Shown: one piece after another, positions 52,527 through 61,101 of the stretch
How positions within the stretch are numbered: position 1 is the first letter of the stretch
Layout of the letters: every line of letters starts with the position of its first letter
Source: Desulforadius tongensis
Lineage (GTDB): Bacteria > Bacillota > Desulfotomaculia > Desulfotomaculales > Desulfohalotomaculaceae
Direction: 5' to 3'
Length of the DNA: 64,000 bases
Assembly (NCBI RefSeq): GCF_016907915.1
Contig: NZ_JAFBCW010000001.1
Span: 62,001-126,000, forward strand
The notes under the pieces: model-generated
What the model saw: only the letters and a program-made list of their open reading frames with translations
The model's database searches: none
Told to the model about the DNA's origin: nothing
Program-made: the position numbers and the translations under genes

Positions 52527-52973
52527 TTATCGGGCATGGAACTGTACCAGTTCTATCCCCGCTTCTTTAAACATTTCCAGGGATAGTTCATCGGGGTAAT
52601 CGCCGGCGAACACCACTCTTTTTATCCCGGCGTTGATAATCATTTTAGCGCACAGCACGCATGGTTGAGTGGTGGAGTAAAGGGTGGCGCCTTTTATGGC
52701 CACCCCGTGCACCGCTGCCTGGAGGAGGGCGTTTTGCTCCGCGTGCAGTCCCCGGCACAGCTCGTGCCTTTGACCGGAGGGTATGCCCTGTTCCCGGCGC
52801 AGGCATCCCGTTTCCAGGCAGTGTTTCAGCCCGGAGGGGGCACCGTTGTAGCCGCTGGCCAGTATGTGGTTGTCCTTTACCAGCACCGCTCCCACCCTGC
52901 GGCGGAGGCAGGTTGAGCGGGAAGCCACCACCTTGGTTATATCCATAAAATATTGATCCCAATCCGGGCGCAT
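52527..52973 (-). CDS. comEB: dCMP deaminase (ComEB-like)
   Basis: 148 residues from the ATG at 52973, 21 bases after the glyA stop; a longer in-frame start would overlap glyA by 31 bases. The zinc site is [13 protein letters not shown] together with [21 protein letters not shown]-terminal [20 protein letters not shown] and [16 protein letters not shown] are also characteristic. It converts dCMP to dUMP for thymidylate synthesis. Confidence 0.93.
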   Translation of the reverse strand: MRPDWDQYFMDITKVVASRSTCLRRRVGAVLVKDNHILASGYNGAPSGLKHCLETGCLRREQGIPSGQRHELCRGLHAEQNALLQAAVHGVAIKGATLYSTTQPCVLCAKMIINAGIKRVVFAGDYPDELSLEMFKEAGIELVQFHAR

Positions 52974-52993
52974 ACTATCCACCCCATCACTAA

Positions 52994-54241
52994 CTACCAC
53001 CGGTACAGCGGGTACTTTTGGCACAGGCCGGCGGCCAGTTCTTTGGCTTCTGCCACTGCTTCCCGGTTGTCTTTCTGGTTGATGGCTTTATCTATAATTT
53101 CCGCTATTACCTTCATGTCTTCTTCTTTCATTCCCCGGCTGGTTACGGCAGGGGTGCCCAAACGAATGCCGCTGGTTACGAAGGGTTTTTCCGGGTCAAA
53201 GGGAATGGCGTTTTTGTTCACCGTTACTCCCACTTCTTCCAGCAGTTTTTCCGCCTCTTTACCGGTTACACCGTTGGCCCTTAAGTCAACCAGCACCAGG
53301 TGGTTGTCGGTGCCGCCGGATACCAGGTTGAAGCCCCGTTCCTGCAGGGATTGGGCCAGGGTTTGGGCGTTGTTTACTATCTGCTGCTGGTAGGCTTTAA
53401 ATTCCGGCTTCAGCGCTTCCCCAAAGGCCGCTGCCTTGGCGGCAATAACGTGCATCAGCGGGCCGCCCTGGCTGCCGGGGAATACCGCTTTATCTATATC
53501 TTTGGCATATTTTTCTTTGCACAGTATGGCACCGCCCCGGGGACCGCGCAGCGTTTTGTGGGTGGTGGTGGTTACCACATCGGCATAGGGCACCGGGTTG
53601 ATGTGCAGACCGGCGGCACACAGGCCGGCAATGTGGGCCATATCCACCATTAGGTAGGCCCCCGCTTCCCGGGCAATTTCAGCCATTTTGGCAAAATCTA
53701 TTTCCCGCGGATAGGCGCTGGCGCCGGCCACAATCATTTTGGGCCGGTGTTTTAGAGCCAGTTCGCGCAGCCGGTCGTAGTCGATGCGCTGGGTGCGCTC
53801 ATCCACACCGTAGGCCACGATATTGAAATATTTACCGGATACGTTTACCGGGCTGCCGTGGGTAAGGTGGCCGCCGTGGGCCAGGTTCATACCCAGTATG
53901 GTATCCCCCGGTTTCAGCAGCGCCAGGTACACCGCAAAGTTGGCGTTGGCCCCGGAGTGGGGCTGCACGTTAACATGCTCGGCACCAAAGAGTTTTTTCA
54001 ACCGCTCCCTGGCCAGTTCTTCGGCAATATCCACAAATTGACAGCCGCCGTAGTAGCGCCTGCCCGGGTAGCCCTCGGCATATTTGTTGGTCAGCACTGA
54101 GCCCTGGGCTTCCATCACCGCCCGGCTGACAAAGTTTTCTGAGGCAATCAGTTCAATGGTGCTGCGCTGGCGGTCAATCTCCTTGGATATGGCCTGGTAA
54201 AGTTCGGGGTCTGTTTCCATTAAATGTCTCACATCTACCAA
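52994..54241 (-). CDS. glyA: Serine hydroxymethyltransferase
   Basis: 415 residues. [55 protein letters not shown] and the pyridoxal-phosphate lysine motif [15 protein letters not shown] are all present, as is [19 protein letters not shown]. It transfers the one-carbon unit between serine, glycine and tetrahydrofolate. It is 31 bases downstream of rpiB. Confidence 0.98.
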   Translation of the reverse strand: MVDVRHLMETDPELYQAISKEIDRQRSTIELIASENFVSRAVMEAQGSVLTNKYAEGYPGRRYYGGCQFVDIAEELARERLKKLFGAEHVNVQPHSGANANFAVYLALLKPGDTILGMNLAHGGHLTHGSPVNVSGKYFNIVAYGVDERTQRIDYDRLRELALKHRPKMIVAGASAYPREIDFAKMAEIAREAGAYLMVDMAHIAGLCAAGLHINPVPYADVVTTTTHKTLRGPRGGAILCKEKYAKDIDKAVFPGSQGGPLMHVIAAKAAAFGEALKPEFKAYQQQIVNNAQTLAQSLQERGFNLVSGGTDNHLVLVDLRANGVTGKEAEKLLEEVGVTVNKNAIPFDPEKPFVTSGIRLGTPAVTSRGMKEEDMKVIAEIIDKAINQKDNREAVAEAKELAAGLCQKYPLYRW

Positions 54242-54272
54242 TTTCTCTTCTCCTCTCCAGAATTAGCTTGCT

Positions 54273-54734
54273 CTACTTACTATACTTCTGCTCTATGCCG
54301 GTAATTTTATCCACCCGGCGCTGGTGCCTGCCGCCGGCAAAGTCTGTTTCTAAAAAGGTTTTAACCAGTTCTTTAGCTGTTTGGGCGGTTATTACCCGGG
54401 AACCAAAGGCTAAAATGTTAGCGTTGTTGTGCTCCCGGCACATTTGAGCTGTGTATTGATCGTGGCAGTTAGCCGCCCTGATGCCGGGCACTTTGTTGGC
54501 GGCAATACTTATGCCGATGCCGGTGCCGCAGATAACGATCCCTCTTTCGGCATCGCCAAAAGCCACCGCCTCGGCCACTTTCAGCGCTAAATCCGGGTAG
54601 TCCACCGAGTCCCCGGAATATGTACCGTGGTCTTCCACTTCTACTCCGTCAAAGTTCTTCAGGTACTGGATTATTTCGTTTTTCAGCTCGTATCCTGCGT
54701 GGTCGCAGCCGATAGCCAGTTTCAATTGTGTCAC
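54273..54734 (-). CDS. rpiB: Ribose 5-phosphate isomerase B
   Basis: 153 residues. N-terminal LAIGCDHAGYELKNEI, the active-site region IVICGTGIGISIAANKVPGIRA, and C-terminal NANILAFGSRVITAQTAKEL. It interconverts ribose 5-phosphate and ribulose 5-phosphate. Together with glyA and the YwlE-like phosphatase gene it is in the order commonly seen in Firmicutes. Confidence 0.97.
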   Translation of the reverse strand: MTQLKLAIGCDHAGYELKNEIIQYLKNFDGVEVEDHGTYSGDSVDYPDLALKVAEAVAFGDAERGIVICGTGIGISIAANKVPGIRAANCHDQYTAQMCREHNNANILAFGSRVITAQTAKELVKTFLETDFAGGRHQRRVDKITGIEQKYSK

Positions 54735-54808
54735 TCCTATTCTATTCTAAAAAAGTTATTCTGCTGGGCCGGCAGCTTTTTAACCTGCGCTGAATAATGT
54801 TTTTGTTT

Positions 54809-55288
54809 TTATTCTGTATTTAAATTACTTTTTCCTTCATTGTCCCACAGCCTGTCCAGGGCTTTTTCCAGCAGCTGTTCCAATTTGTCGGCACAGCTTT
54901 TGTATACTTCCACCGGCTGTCCCACCGGATCCGGTATATCCCCGGTTTCCCCGGCATAATGGGACAGGGTGTATGTTTTCTCTGCCGCTTCCGGAGAAAG
55001 CTCAAGCACCTGCTGTTTTTGGGCAGAGGTCATGGTCAGTATCAGGTCGGCAGATTTTACCAGTTCTTCGCTCAGCGCCGCTGCCCGGTGTTTTTTTATG
55101 TCTATACCCCTTTCGGCCAGGGCTTGCACCGCCTGTTCCGCCGCCGGGCTGCCCGGCCAGGCCATGGTGCCGGCAGATATAACTTCTATTTCCGTATCTA
55201 GGCCCCGCCCGGCCAGTATGGCCCTGGCCAATCCTTCGGCCATGCTGCTGCGGCAGGTGTTGCCGGTGCACACAAACAGGATTTTCAT
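54809..55288 (-). CDS. ywlE: Low-molecular-weight phosphatase, likely protein-arginine phosphatase (YwlE type)
   Basis: 159 residues. The P-loop is VCTGNTCRSSMAEGLARAIL (residues 6-25), Cys-x5-Arg. The threonine two before the arginine (CTGNTCR) is the residue known to favour phosphoarginine in YwlE, whereas tyrosine phosphatases usually have a bulkier side chain. The general-acid loop is IPDPVGQPVEVYKSC. The gene sits beside rpiB and ywlC, as ywlE does in Bacillus. It removes arginine phosphate marks made by McsB, if the organism has McsB; that gene is not in the window. Confidence 0.85.
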   Translation of the reverse strand: MKILFVCTGNTCRSSMAEGLARAILAGRGLDTEIEVISAGTMAWPGSPAAEQAVQALAERGIDIKKHRAAALSEELVKSADLILTMTSAQKQQVLELSPEAAEKTYTLSHYAGETGDIPDPVGQPVEVYKSCADKLEQLLEKALDRLWDNEGKSNLNTE

Positions 55289-55331
55289 TCTTTTACCATC
55301 ACCTCGCCTTCCATAATACGGGTTTATTGTT

Positions 55332-55868
55332 TTAGAAAAACAGCTTAATACCTATCCCGATCAGAATTATTCCCCCCGCCATCTGCGCCCGCCGGCCTAT
55401 TTTGTTTCCCACATAGCGCCCGAAGGTCAGCCCGGCGTAGGTCATCATTCCGGCCACCGCTCCCATTACAGCAGCGGCTTGATAAAGATTTACCGTCCGG
55501 GTGCCCAGGGTAAAGCCCACGCTTAAGGCGTCCATGCTCACGCTGGCCGCCAGCATCACCAGGCCCCCGGTGTTGGCCAGCAGTATTTTCTGCTCCTCTT
55601 CTTCAGAGAGCATATCTTTAATCATTTTCACTCCCAGGTATATGAGCAGCAGCGCACCGGCTATGGCGGCGGCACGACCGATGTATCTTCCCACCAGCTC
55701 GCCCGCATAGTAGCCGGCAATGGGCATAATGACGTGAAACACCGCTATGGTAAAGGTAAGAACATAAACCTGCCGCCGTAAAACACCGGACATACCGATA
55801 CCCACGCACAGGGACATGGCATCGGTGCCCAGTGCCGCCGCCAGCAGAAACAGGGTTACCAGACTCAT
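55332..55868 (-). CDS. mntP: Manganese efflux pump
   Basis: 178 residues with six membrane segments. The DUF204 pattern is seen in LGTDAMSLCVGIGMSGVLRRQ near the N-terminus and again in VSMDALSVGFTLGTR mid-protein (paired DAxSVG motifs), plus AGYYAGELVGRYIGRAAAIA. It exports Mn(II). ATG with GGAGGTACATA upstream. Confidence 0.92.
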   Translation of the reverse strand: MSLVTLFLLAAALGTDAMSLCVGIGMSGVLRRQVYVLTFTIAVFHVIMPIAGYYAGELVGRYIGRAAAIAGALLLIYLGVKMIKDMLSEEEEQKILLANTGGLVMLAASVSMDALSVGFTLGTRTVNLYQAAAVMGAVAGMMTYAGLTFGRYVGNKIGRRAQMAGGIILIGIGIKLFF

Positions 55869-55920
55869 TATGTACCTCCGTATTTATCACTCCGCCCGAG
55901 TTTTAGTTTATGTAGGCGGG

Positions 55921-57000
55921 TTAAAAAGTATCAGTTTCGGCCGCTGCAGCTTTTACTATCTTCCCGGCGGCTCTTCTTAAACGATCCATTACCGCTCTGC
56001 CCAGGCCGGTATCGGGCATTCCCTCGGCTATGATGACATCAACGCCCAGCATGTCAAACCGGCGCAGGGCTGCGTAAAGAACGGCGGCAGCAGCAGCGGG
56101 ATTGCCGCGGCTGCCGTAAGACAGCACCTCTGCCCCCCGGTAGCGGCGGGCATTTTCTGCGCTGGCCAAAACACCCACTTTTTTATTTTCCCCCTGATAA
56201 CGTTTAATCAGCTCTTCGGTGTGCCGGGCAATGTCCTCCGCCCTGCCTTCCAGCAGCACCACGCCGGCTTTGGGCGCGTAGTGTTTGTATTTTAATCCCG
56301 GTGAGCGGGGTTTGATGTTTTGCCGGTCTTTTTCCAGGGCAGCAGCATATTTTACCTGCCCGATCACCGGAATCAGCTGTTCAGCGGTGATCCCGCCGGG
56401 GCGCAGAATAACCGGTTCACCGGTGCTGATATCCAGCACGGTGGATTCCACTCCCAGGTTGGAGGGCCCGCCGTCCAGCACGCCGTCAACGCGCCCCGCC
56501 AGGTCTTCCAGCACGTGGCGGGCGGTGGTGGGGCTGGGACTGCCGGACAGATTGGCACTGGGGGCGGCCACCGGCACCCCCGCCGCGGCAATTAACTGCC
56601 TGGCCACCGGGTGGTCGGGCATGCGCACCGCCACCGTGTTTAACCCGCCGGTTACTTCGGGGGGTACAAGCCGGCTTTTGGGCAGCACCAGCGTCAGCGG
56701 CCCCGGCCAAAAGGTGTGCATCAGTTTTAACGCCCTGGGGCTGCAGCCCGCGGATAGTTTTTTTACTTCGTCGATACCGGCCACATGCACTATCAGCGGG
56801 TTGTCTGAAGGACGGCCTTTGGCTTTAAATATTTTTTTTACCGCTTTCCCATCCAGGGCATTGGCTCCCAGGCCGTATACCGTTTCGGTGGGAAAGGCCA
56901 CCAGTCCCCCCCGGGCAATGATGGCACCGGCTTCTTTTATAGCTTGATTATCCCGGTGGATATCGTCGATTTTCCAGTACCGGGTGTTATTTTTTTGCAT
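55921..57000 (-). CDS. ywlC: L-threonylcarbamoyladenylate synthase (Sua5/YwlC)
   Basis: 359 residues from the ATG at 57000, which has GGGAGTGG upstream; a longer in-frame start at 57096 lacks a ribosome site and would overlap the divergent transporter's leader. The YrdC domain (about 1-210) has GGLVAFPTETVYGLGANALD, KGRPSDNPLIVHV, FWPGPLTLVLPKS and VAAPSANLSGSPSPT. The Sua5 C-terminal domain (about 240-359) has KPRSPGLKYKHYAPKAGVVL. It makes threonylcarbamoyl-AMP for the t6A modification of tRNA. Confidence 0.95.
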   Translation of the reverse strand: MQKNNTRYWKIDDIHRDNQAIKEAGAIIARGGLVAFPTETVYGLGANALDGKAVKKIFKAKGRPSDNPLIVHVAGIDEVKKLSAGCSPRALKLMHTFWPGPLTLVLPKSRLVPPEVTGGLNTVAVRMPDHPVARQLIAAAGVPVAAPSANLSGSPSPTTARHVLEDLAGRVDGVLDGGPSNLGVESTVLDISTGEPVILRPGGITAEQLIPVIGQVKYAAALEKDRQNIKPRSPGLKYKHYAPKAGVVLLEGRAEDIARHTEELIKRYQGENKKVGVLASAENARRYRGAEVLSYGSRGNPAAAAAVLYAALRRFDMLGVDVIIAEGMPDTGLGRAVMDRLRRAAGKIVKAAAAETDTF

Positions 57001-57152
57001 TTTCTGCCACTCCCATCTCACGCAGTAGTATAGCACAAAATATGCTGGCATAAAACCGGCAGCAGTTAAATATGGATAAGTGCAGCGGAAATTCATGCCG
57101 GTGCAAAAGCCACCGGCCTTGGAACTGCCAATATTTTAAGCGGGGGGTTGGC

Positions 57153-57836
57153 ATGGGTTTTATTGCTATGCTTGTTTCTGCCTTCGGCATCGGGGCGCTG
57201 CATGCCCTGGAACCGGGGCACGGAAAAAGTATTATGGGGGCTTATTTGGTGCTTTCCCGGGGGCGGGCCGTTCACGCTGTGGTGCTGGGGCTTACTTCCG
57301 CCGTTACTCACACCGGCGTTATTGTAATAATGTCCCTGGCCGCCCATGGTGTTTTGGGGGCGGCAGCGGGGCCCACGGGAATGTCCGGTGAAAGGACGGA
57401 ACTGTGGCTGAAGGTGATTTCCGGGCTGTTTATTACCGTCATCGGGCTGCGCATGGCGCTGCGGCGGGCGCCGGGGTGCAGCTGCGGCTGCAGCACCGGG
57501 CACCTGCCCGCCGACAGCAGCACGGTGGAGTGGCCCACCCTGGTGCTGCTGGGGGTAACCAACGGTTTAATACCCTGTCCCAGCGCGCTGGCAGTGCTTT
57601 TGATGAGCATCAGCACCGGGGCGCTGGCCAGCGGTATGGCGCTGGTGGTAGCCTTCGGTGTGGGCGGGGCGGCAGCGTTAATAGCGGTGGGGTTGGCGCT
57701 TTTAAAGCTATCTAAAGGTGCAGTTAATTTAACCGGCCGCCGGGGCTGGTCCCGGCTGGCTAATTTAAGCGGGGGGATTATCGCCGCCATCGGTTTCTTT
57801 ACCTGTTACGGGGCGGTAAAGGCATTACTGGTTTAG
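57153..57836 (+). CDS. NicO/UreH-type nickel or cobalt transporter
   Basis: 227 residues from the ATG at 57153 (GGGGGG 7 bases upstream). A start at 57072 would add a Cys- and Trp-rich leader unlike the family. About six membrane segments. Diagnostic histidine motif HALEPGHGKSIMGAYLV near the N-terminus, AVTHTGVIVIMSLAAHGVLG, a mid segment with a Cys/Gly cluster (GCSCGCSTGHLP) and VTNGLIPCPSALAVLLMSI. It is the only plus-strand gene in the right-hand 25 kb and is convergent with prmC (1-base gap). It could export Ni or Co, or be a general TauE/SafE-like exporter. Confidence 0.85.
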   Translation: MGFIAMLVSAFGIGALHALEPGHGKSIMGAYLVLSRGRAVHAVVLGLTSAVTHTGVIVIMSLAAHGVLGAAAGPTGMSGERTELWLKVISGLFITVIGLRMALRRAPGCSCGCSTGHLPADSSTVEWPTLVLLGVTNGLIPCPSALAVLLMSISTGALASGMALVVAFGVGGAAALIAVGLALLKLSKGAVNLTGRRGWSRLANLSGGIIAAIGFFTCYGAVKALLV

Positions 57837-57837
57837 A

Positions 57838-58698
57838 TTATCTTTTTTCAGCCGCTATCAGGCGCTCCCTGCCGCCCAGGTCGCGGTACAGCTTCGCCTG
57901 CCAATTATTAAGCAGGTTTAGAGCCGTTTCCCCCTGTCCCGGGCCTATTTCCAGCAGCAGGTGCCCCCCCGGTTTAATTAGCTTTTGGGCCTGGGGTATC
58001 AGCTGGCGGTAAAGGTCCAGGCCGTCGGGGCCCCCGTCCAGCGCCAGCAGCGGTTCCCGCCGCACTTCCCTGGACAGGCCCGGTATATCACCGCTGGGCA
58101 CGTAGGGTAGGTTAGCTGCAATTATGTCCACCGGCTCACCGTTCAGCCGCTCCATCACCGGCTCCAGCAGGCTGCCCTTTAAAAACACCACCCGGTCATC
58201 CACAGCGTGGGTGCGGGCGTTTTTTTGGGCTACTTCCAGGGCCGGGGCTGAAATGTCCACCGCCAGCACCCGCAGGGTTGGAACCAGGTGGGCGGTACTC
58301 ACCGCAATGGCACCGCTGCCGGTGCCCACATCCACCATCAGGGGCCGGCCGCCGGCACGCTTTGACAGCAGGTGTACCGCCGTTTCCACCAGCAGCTCGG
58401 TATCCGGCCGGGGAATCAGCACCGCGGGGGTAACGGTAAAATCCAGGCCCATAAATTCCTTATGCCCCACCAGGTAGGCCACCGGGTGGCCCTGGGCCCG
58501 TTTCTGCACCAGCCGGTTGTAGTGCTGCAGCTGGCCCGGCTCCAGCCGGCGGTGGGCACCGGCATATAGAGCGGCCCGGCTGCAGCCCAGCACGTGGGCC
58601 AGCAGTACCTCGGCATCCAGCCGCGGCTGCTCGATGTCTTTTTGCTGCAGCAAAGCCCTGGCACCGGCCAGGGCTGTTTCTATGTTAGTGTATCGCAC
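57838..58698 (-). CDS. prmC: Peptide chain release factor N5-glutamine methyltransferase
   Basis: 286 residues. An N-terminal helical domain (ALAGARALLQQKDIEQPRLD, residues 8-27) and HVLGCSRAALYAGAHRRLE precede the methyltransferase domain with IPRPDTELLVE, VDVGTGSGAIAVSTAHLVP and AANLPYVPSGDIPGL, where the catalytic motif is NLPY in place of NPPY. It methylates the GGQ glutamine of release factors. It directly follows prfA (6 bases). Confidence 0.95.
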   Translation of the reverse strand: MRYTNIETALAGARALLQQKDIEQPRLDAEVLLAHVLGCSRAALYAGAHRRLEPGQLQHYNRLVQKRAQGHPVAYLVGHKEFMGLDFTVTPAVLIPRPDTELLVETAVHLLSKRAGGRPLMVDVGTGSGAIAVSTAHLVPTLRVLAVDISAPALEVAQKNARTHAVDDRVVFLKGSLLEPVMERLNGEPVDIIAANLPYVPSGDIPGLSREVRREPLLALDGGPDGLDLYRQLIPQAQKLIKPGGHLLLEIGPGQGETALNLLNNWQAKLYRDLGGRERLIAAEKR

Positions 58699-58704
58699 GT
58701 TTTT

Positions 58705-59772
58705 CTACTCCAGCTCTTTCAGTTTTTCGGCCTGTTCCGCCGTGGTCAGCGCTTCTATAATTTCGTCCAGCCGGCCCTGCAGCACTTCACCGAGCCGGTG
58801 CAGCGTTAAACCGATGCGGTGATCCGTTACCCGGTTCTGCGGGAAATTGTAGGTGCGGATGCGCTCGCTGCGATCGCCGCTGCCGATCATTGATTTACGG
58901 GCACCGGCAATTTGCTCCTGCTGTTCCCTCTGGGCCTTTTCATACAATCTTGCCCGCAGCACTTTCATGGCTTTGTCTTTGTTTTTGTGCTGGGACTTTT
59001 CGTCCTGGCAGGAAACAACTATCCCCGTGGGCAGGTGGGTAATCCGCACCGCCGACTGGGTGGTGTTCACCGACTGACCTCCCGGACCGCTGGAACAGAA
59101 CAGGTCTATCCGTATATCGTTGGGGTTAATTTCAATTTCTACCTCTTCTGCCTCCGGCATTACCGCCACGGTGGCGGCGGAGGTGTGAATGCGCCCACCG
59201 CTTTCGGTAACCGGCACCCTTTGTACCCGGTGCACACCGCTTTCAAATTTCAGCGCGCTGTAGGCACCTTTACCCACCACCATGAAAACGATTTCTTTAA
59301 TGCCATCCATATCCGTGTAGTGGGTATTCATGATGTCAATTTTCCAACCCCGTTCTTCGGCAAAGCGGCTGTACATGCGGAACAGGTCGGCAGCAAACAG
59401 CGCCGCTTCTTCCCCGCCGGTACCGGCTCTGATTTCCACAATGACGTTTTTCTCGTCGTTGGGGTCTTTGGGCAGCAGCAGCACTTTCAGCTGCTGCTCC
59501 AACTGCTCTTTTTTCTCCTTCAGTTCCCGCTGCTCCGCTTCGGCCATTTCTTTCAGTTCCGGGTCCAGGTTTTCTTTGAGCATCTGCTTGGTGTCTTCCA
59601 GCTCCTGCAGCACTTTTTTGTACTGCCTATATACTCCCACTATTTCCTGCAGCTCGTTGTGACTTTTCACATACTGCTGCCAGCGGTTGTGATCGGCTAT
59701 TACTTCCGGATCGGAGATTAGTTTGTTTAGCTCTTCATATTTTTCTTCCAATTGATCCAGCTTATCCAACAT
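58705..59772 (-). CDS. prfA: Peptide chain release factor 1
   Basis: 355 residues from the ATG at 59772, overlapping the DUF1385 gene by 11 bases. [19 protein letters not shown] and [20 protein letters not shown] (with the catalytic GGQ loop) and [20 protein letters not shown] are seen, as is the codon-recognition region around [20 protein letters not shown]. It reads UAA and UAG stops. Spacing to prmC is 6 bases. Confidence 0.97.
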   Translation of the reverse strand: MLDKLDQLEEKYEELNKLISDPEVIADHNRWQQYVKSHNELQEIVGVYRQYKKVLQELEDTKQMLKENLDPELKEMAEAEQRELKEKKEQLEQQLKVLLLPKDPNDEKNVIVEIRAGTGGEEAALFAADLFRMYSRFAEERGWKIDIMNTHYTDMDGIKEIVFMVVGKGAYSALKFESGVHRVQRVPVTESGGRIHTSAATVAVMPEAEEVEIEINPNDIRIDLFCSSGPGGQSVNTTQSAVRITHLPTGIVVSCQDEKSQHKNKDKAMKVLRARLYEKAQREQQEQIAGARKSMIGSGDRSERIRTYNFPQNRVTDHRIGLTLHRLGEVLQGRLDEIIEALTTAEQAEKLKELE

Positions 59773-60643
59773 GGGTTTCACCTTCCTCCAAAACGGCCTT
59801 TAATGCTGTAATGGCTACCTCCACCTGCCGGTCGTCCGGTTCACCGGTGGTCAGTTTCTGCAGCCACAGCCCGGGGGCAATGACCGCTCTGCACAGGCGG
59901 TTATGGGCGTACCTGCCCGATAGTTTAAGCAGTTCGTACGACAGTCCCGCCACCACCGGCAGCAGCAGTACCCGGGACAGCACGCGCCACAGTATGTCTT
60001 CGTTGTGCCCCAGAATGGCAAATACAAATATGCTCACCACCATCACAATGAGCAGAAAGCTGGTGCCGCACCGGGGGTGCAGTGTAGAGTAGCGCTGTAC
60101 GTTTTCCGTTTCCAGCGGTTCCCCCGCCTCGTAGGCATTTATTACTTTATGTTCGGCACCGTGGTATTGAAACACCCGCTGAATGTCTTTCACCCGGGAT
60201 ATGGCCACCACGTAGGCCAAAAACACCCCGATGCGCACTATTCCCTCTATGACGTTGTTCCAGAAGGGATTTTGCACTGCGGCCGCCGCCCAGTGGGTTA
60301 CCGCCGTAGGCAGAACCACAAACAGCAGTACGGCCAGCCCCAGGGCAAACAGGATGGTTAAAATCATTTCTTTTTTGGTCAGCTCTTCCTCTTCATCTAC
60401 AGCCTGGCTGGCTGAATAGCTCAGCGCCTCCAGCCCCATGGCCAGGGATTCAAAGAGAACCACCACCCCGCGAATGCCCGGCCATTTTAAAAAGGGCAGT
60501 TTTTGGGTAATGGAGCCGATGGGACGCTTATCGGTAACGATGGAATTATCCGGCCTGCGCACGGCAATGGAACGGGTTTTGGGACCGCGCATCATTACCC
60601 CTTCAATAACTGCCTGGCCGCCGTATTGAAAGCCGCCTTTCAC
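59762..60643 (-). CDS. DUF1385 (YqhQ-like) membrane protein
   Basis: 293 residues. N-terminal [20 protein letters not shown] and [12 protein letters not shown] are the DUF1385 signature. Several membrane segments lie in the middle ([32 protein letters not shown]), with [16 protein letters not shown] and [17 protein letters not shown]. The His/Glu pair in the AEHK motif suggests a metal site but no activity is established. It precedes prfA with overlapping ends, and rpmE lies upstream after a terminator. Confidence 0.9.
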   Translation of the reverse strand: MKGGFQYGGQAVIEGVMMRGPKTRSIAVRRPDNSIVTDKRPIGSITQKLPFLKWPGIRGVVVLFESLAMGLEALSYSASQAVDEEEELTKKEMILTILFALGLAVLLFVVLPTAVTHWAAAAVQNPFWNNVIEGIVRIGVFLAYVVAISRVKDIQRVFQYHGAEHKVINAYEAGEPLETENVQRYSTLHPRCGTSFLLIVMVVSIFVFAILGHNEDILWRVLSRVLLLPVVAGLSYELLKLSGRYAHNRLCRAVIAPGLWLQKLTTGEPDDRQVEVAITALKAVLEEGETHVG

Positions 60644-60750
60644 TTCAATAACACCCCTCTTGCGTTACTAAGCCGGTGTCTTTTGCAGTAAGCCACCGCT
60701 TTGATATTATAAATTAAAATTGGTATTTGGGGGTTTAAGTACCTAAAGAA

Positions 60751-60775
60751 ATAGCAGAGCATTCTGCTCTGCTAT
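60751..60775 (-). terminator. Rho-independent terminator after rpmE
   Basis: Perfect 11-bp arms ATAGCAGAGCA (60751-60761) and TGCTCTGCTAT (60765-60775) with a 3-base loop. On the minus strand it is followed by TTCTTTAGG. Confidence 0.85.
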
Positions 60776-60785
60776 CTGTTCACTT

Positions 60786-60992
60786 TTACTTCTTATCCAA
60801 ACCGTATTTTTTGCGGAATCTCTCTGCTCGGCCACGGGTTTCCACCATGCGCTGTGCCCCGGTGTAGAAGGGATGGCAGTTTGAGCAGATGTCTACACGC
60901 AGCTCCTTCTTGGTTGAACCGGTGGTAAAGCTGTTGCCGCACACGCAGGTTACTTTTGCCTCGTGGTATTCAGGATGGATTTTTTCCTTCAC
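60786..60992 (-). CDS. rpmE: 50S ribosomal protein L31
   Basis: 68 residues from the GTG at 60992, preceded by GAGGTG at 6 bases; the protein then starts [14 protein letters not shown], the family's standard N-terminus. A GTG three codons earlier would overlap the ribosome site. The four zinc-type cysteines are present (CVCG and CSNC), so this is the zinc-binding form. It bridges the ribosomal subunits. It has its own promoter at 61055-61083 and terminator at 60751-60775. Confidence 0.96.
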   Translation of the reverse strand: MKEKIHPEYHEAKVTCVCGNSFTTGSTKKELRVDICSNCHPFYTGAQRMVETRGRAERFRKKYGLDKK

Positions 60993-61054
60993 CGAAATCA
61001 CCTCTTTATATTAAACTTGGGGTATTTTAGGCATCGTTTTCAAAACACTAAGAT

Positions 61055-61083
61055 ATTGTAACATACTCTTTTAATATCTGCAA
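61055..61083 (-). promoter_or_regulatory. SigA-type promoter of rpmE
   Basis: On the minus strand TTGCAG (61078-61083), 17 bases, TACAAT (61055-61060) with the extended TGT ahead of the -10. It lies 62 bases before the L31 start. Confidence 0.6.
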
Positions 61084-61101
61084 CTAAGATTATCAGGTTT
61101 G

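Noticed and set aside
57072-57152. Extended N-terminus of the NicO-type transporter
   Set aside because: Cys/Trp-rich leader is unlike the family and the ribosome site fits the ATG at 57153.
58912-59721. A 269-codon plus-strand frame antisense to prfA
   Set aside because: Composition is an F/Q/H-rich shadow of prfA with no start signal.
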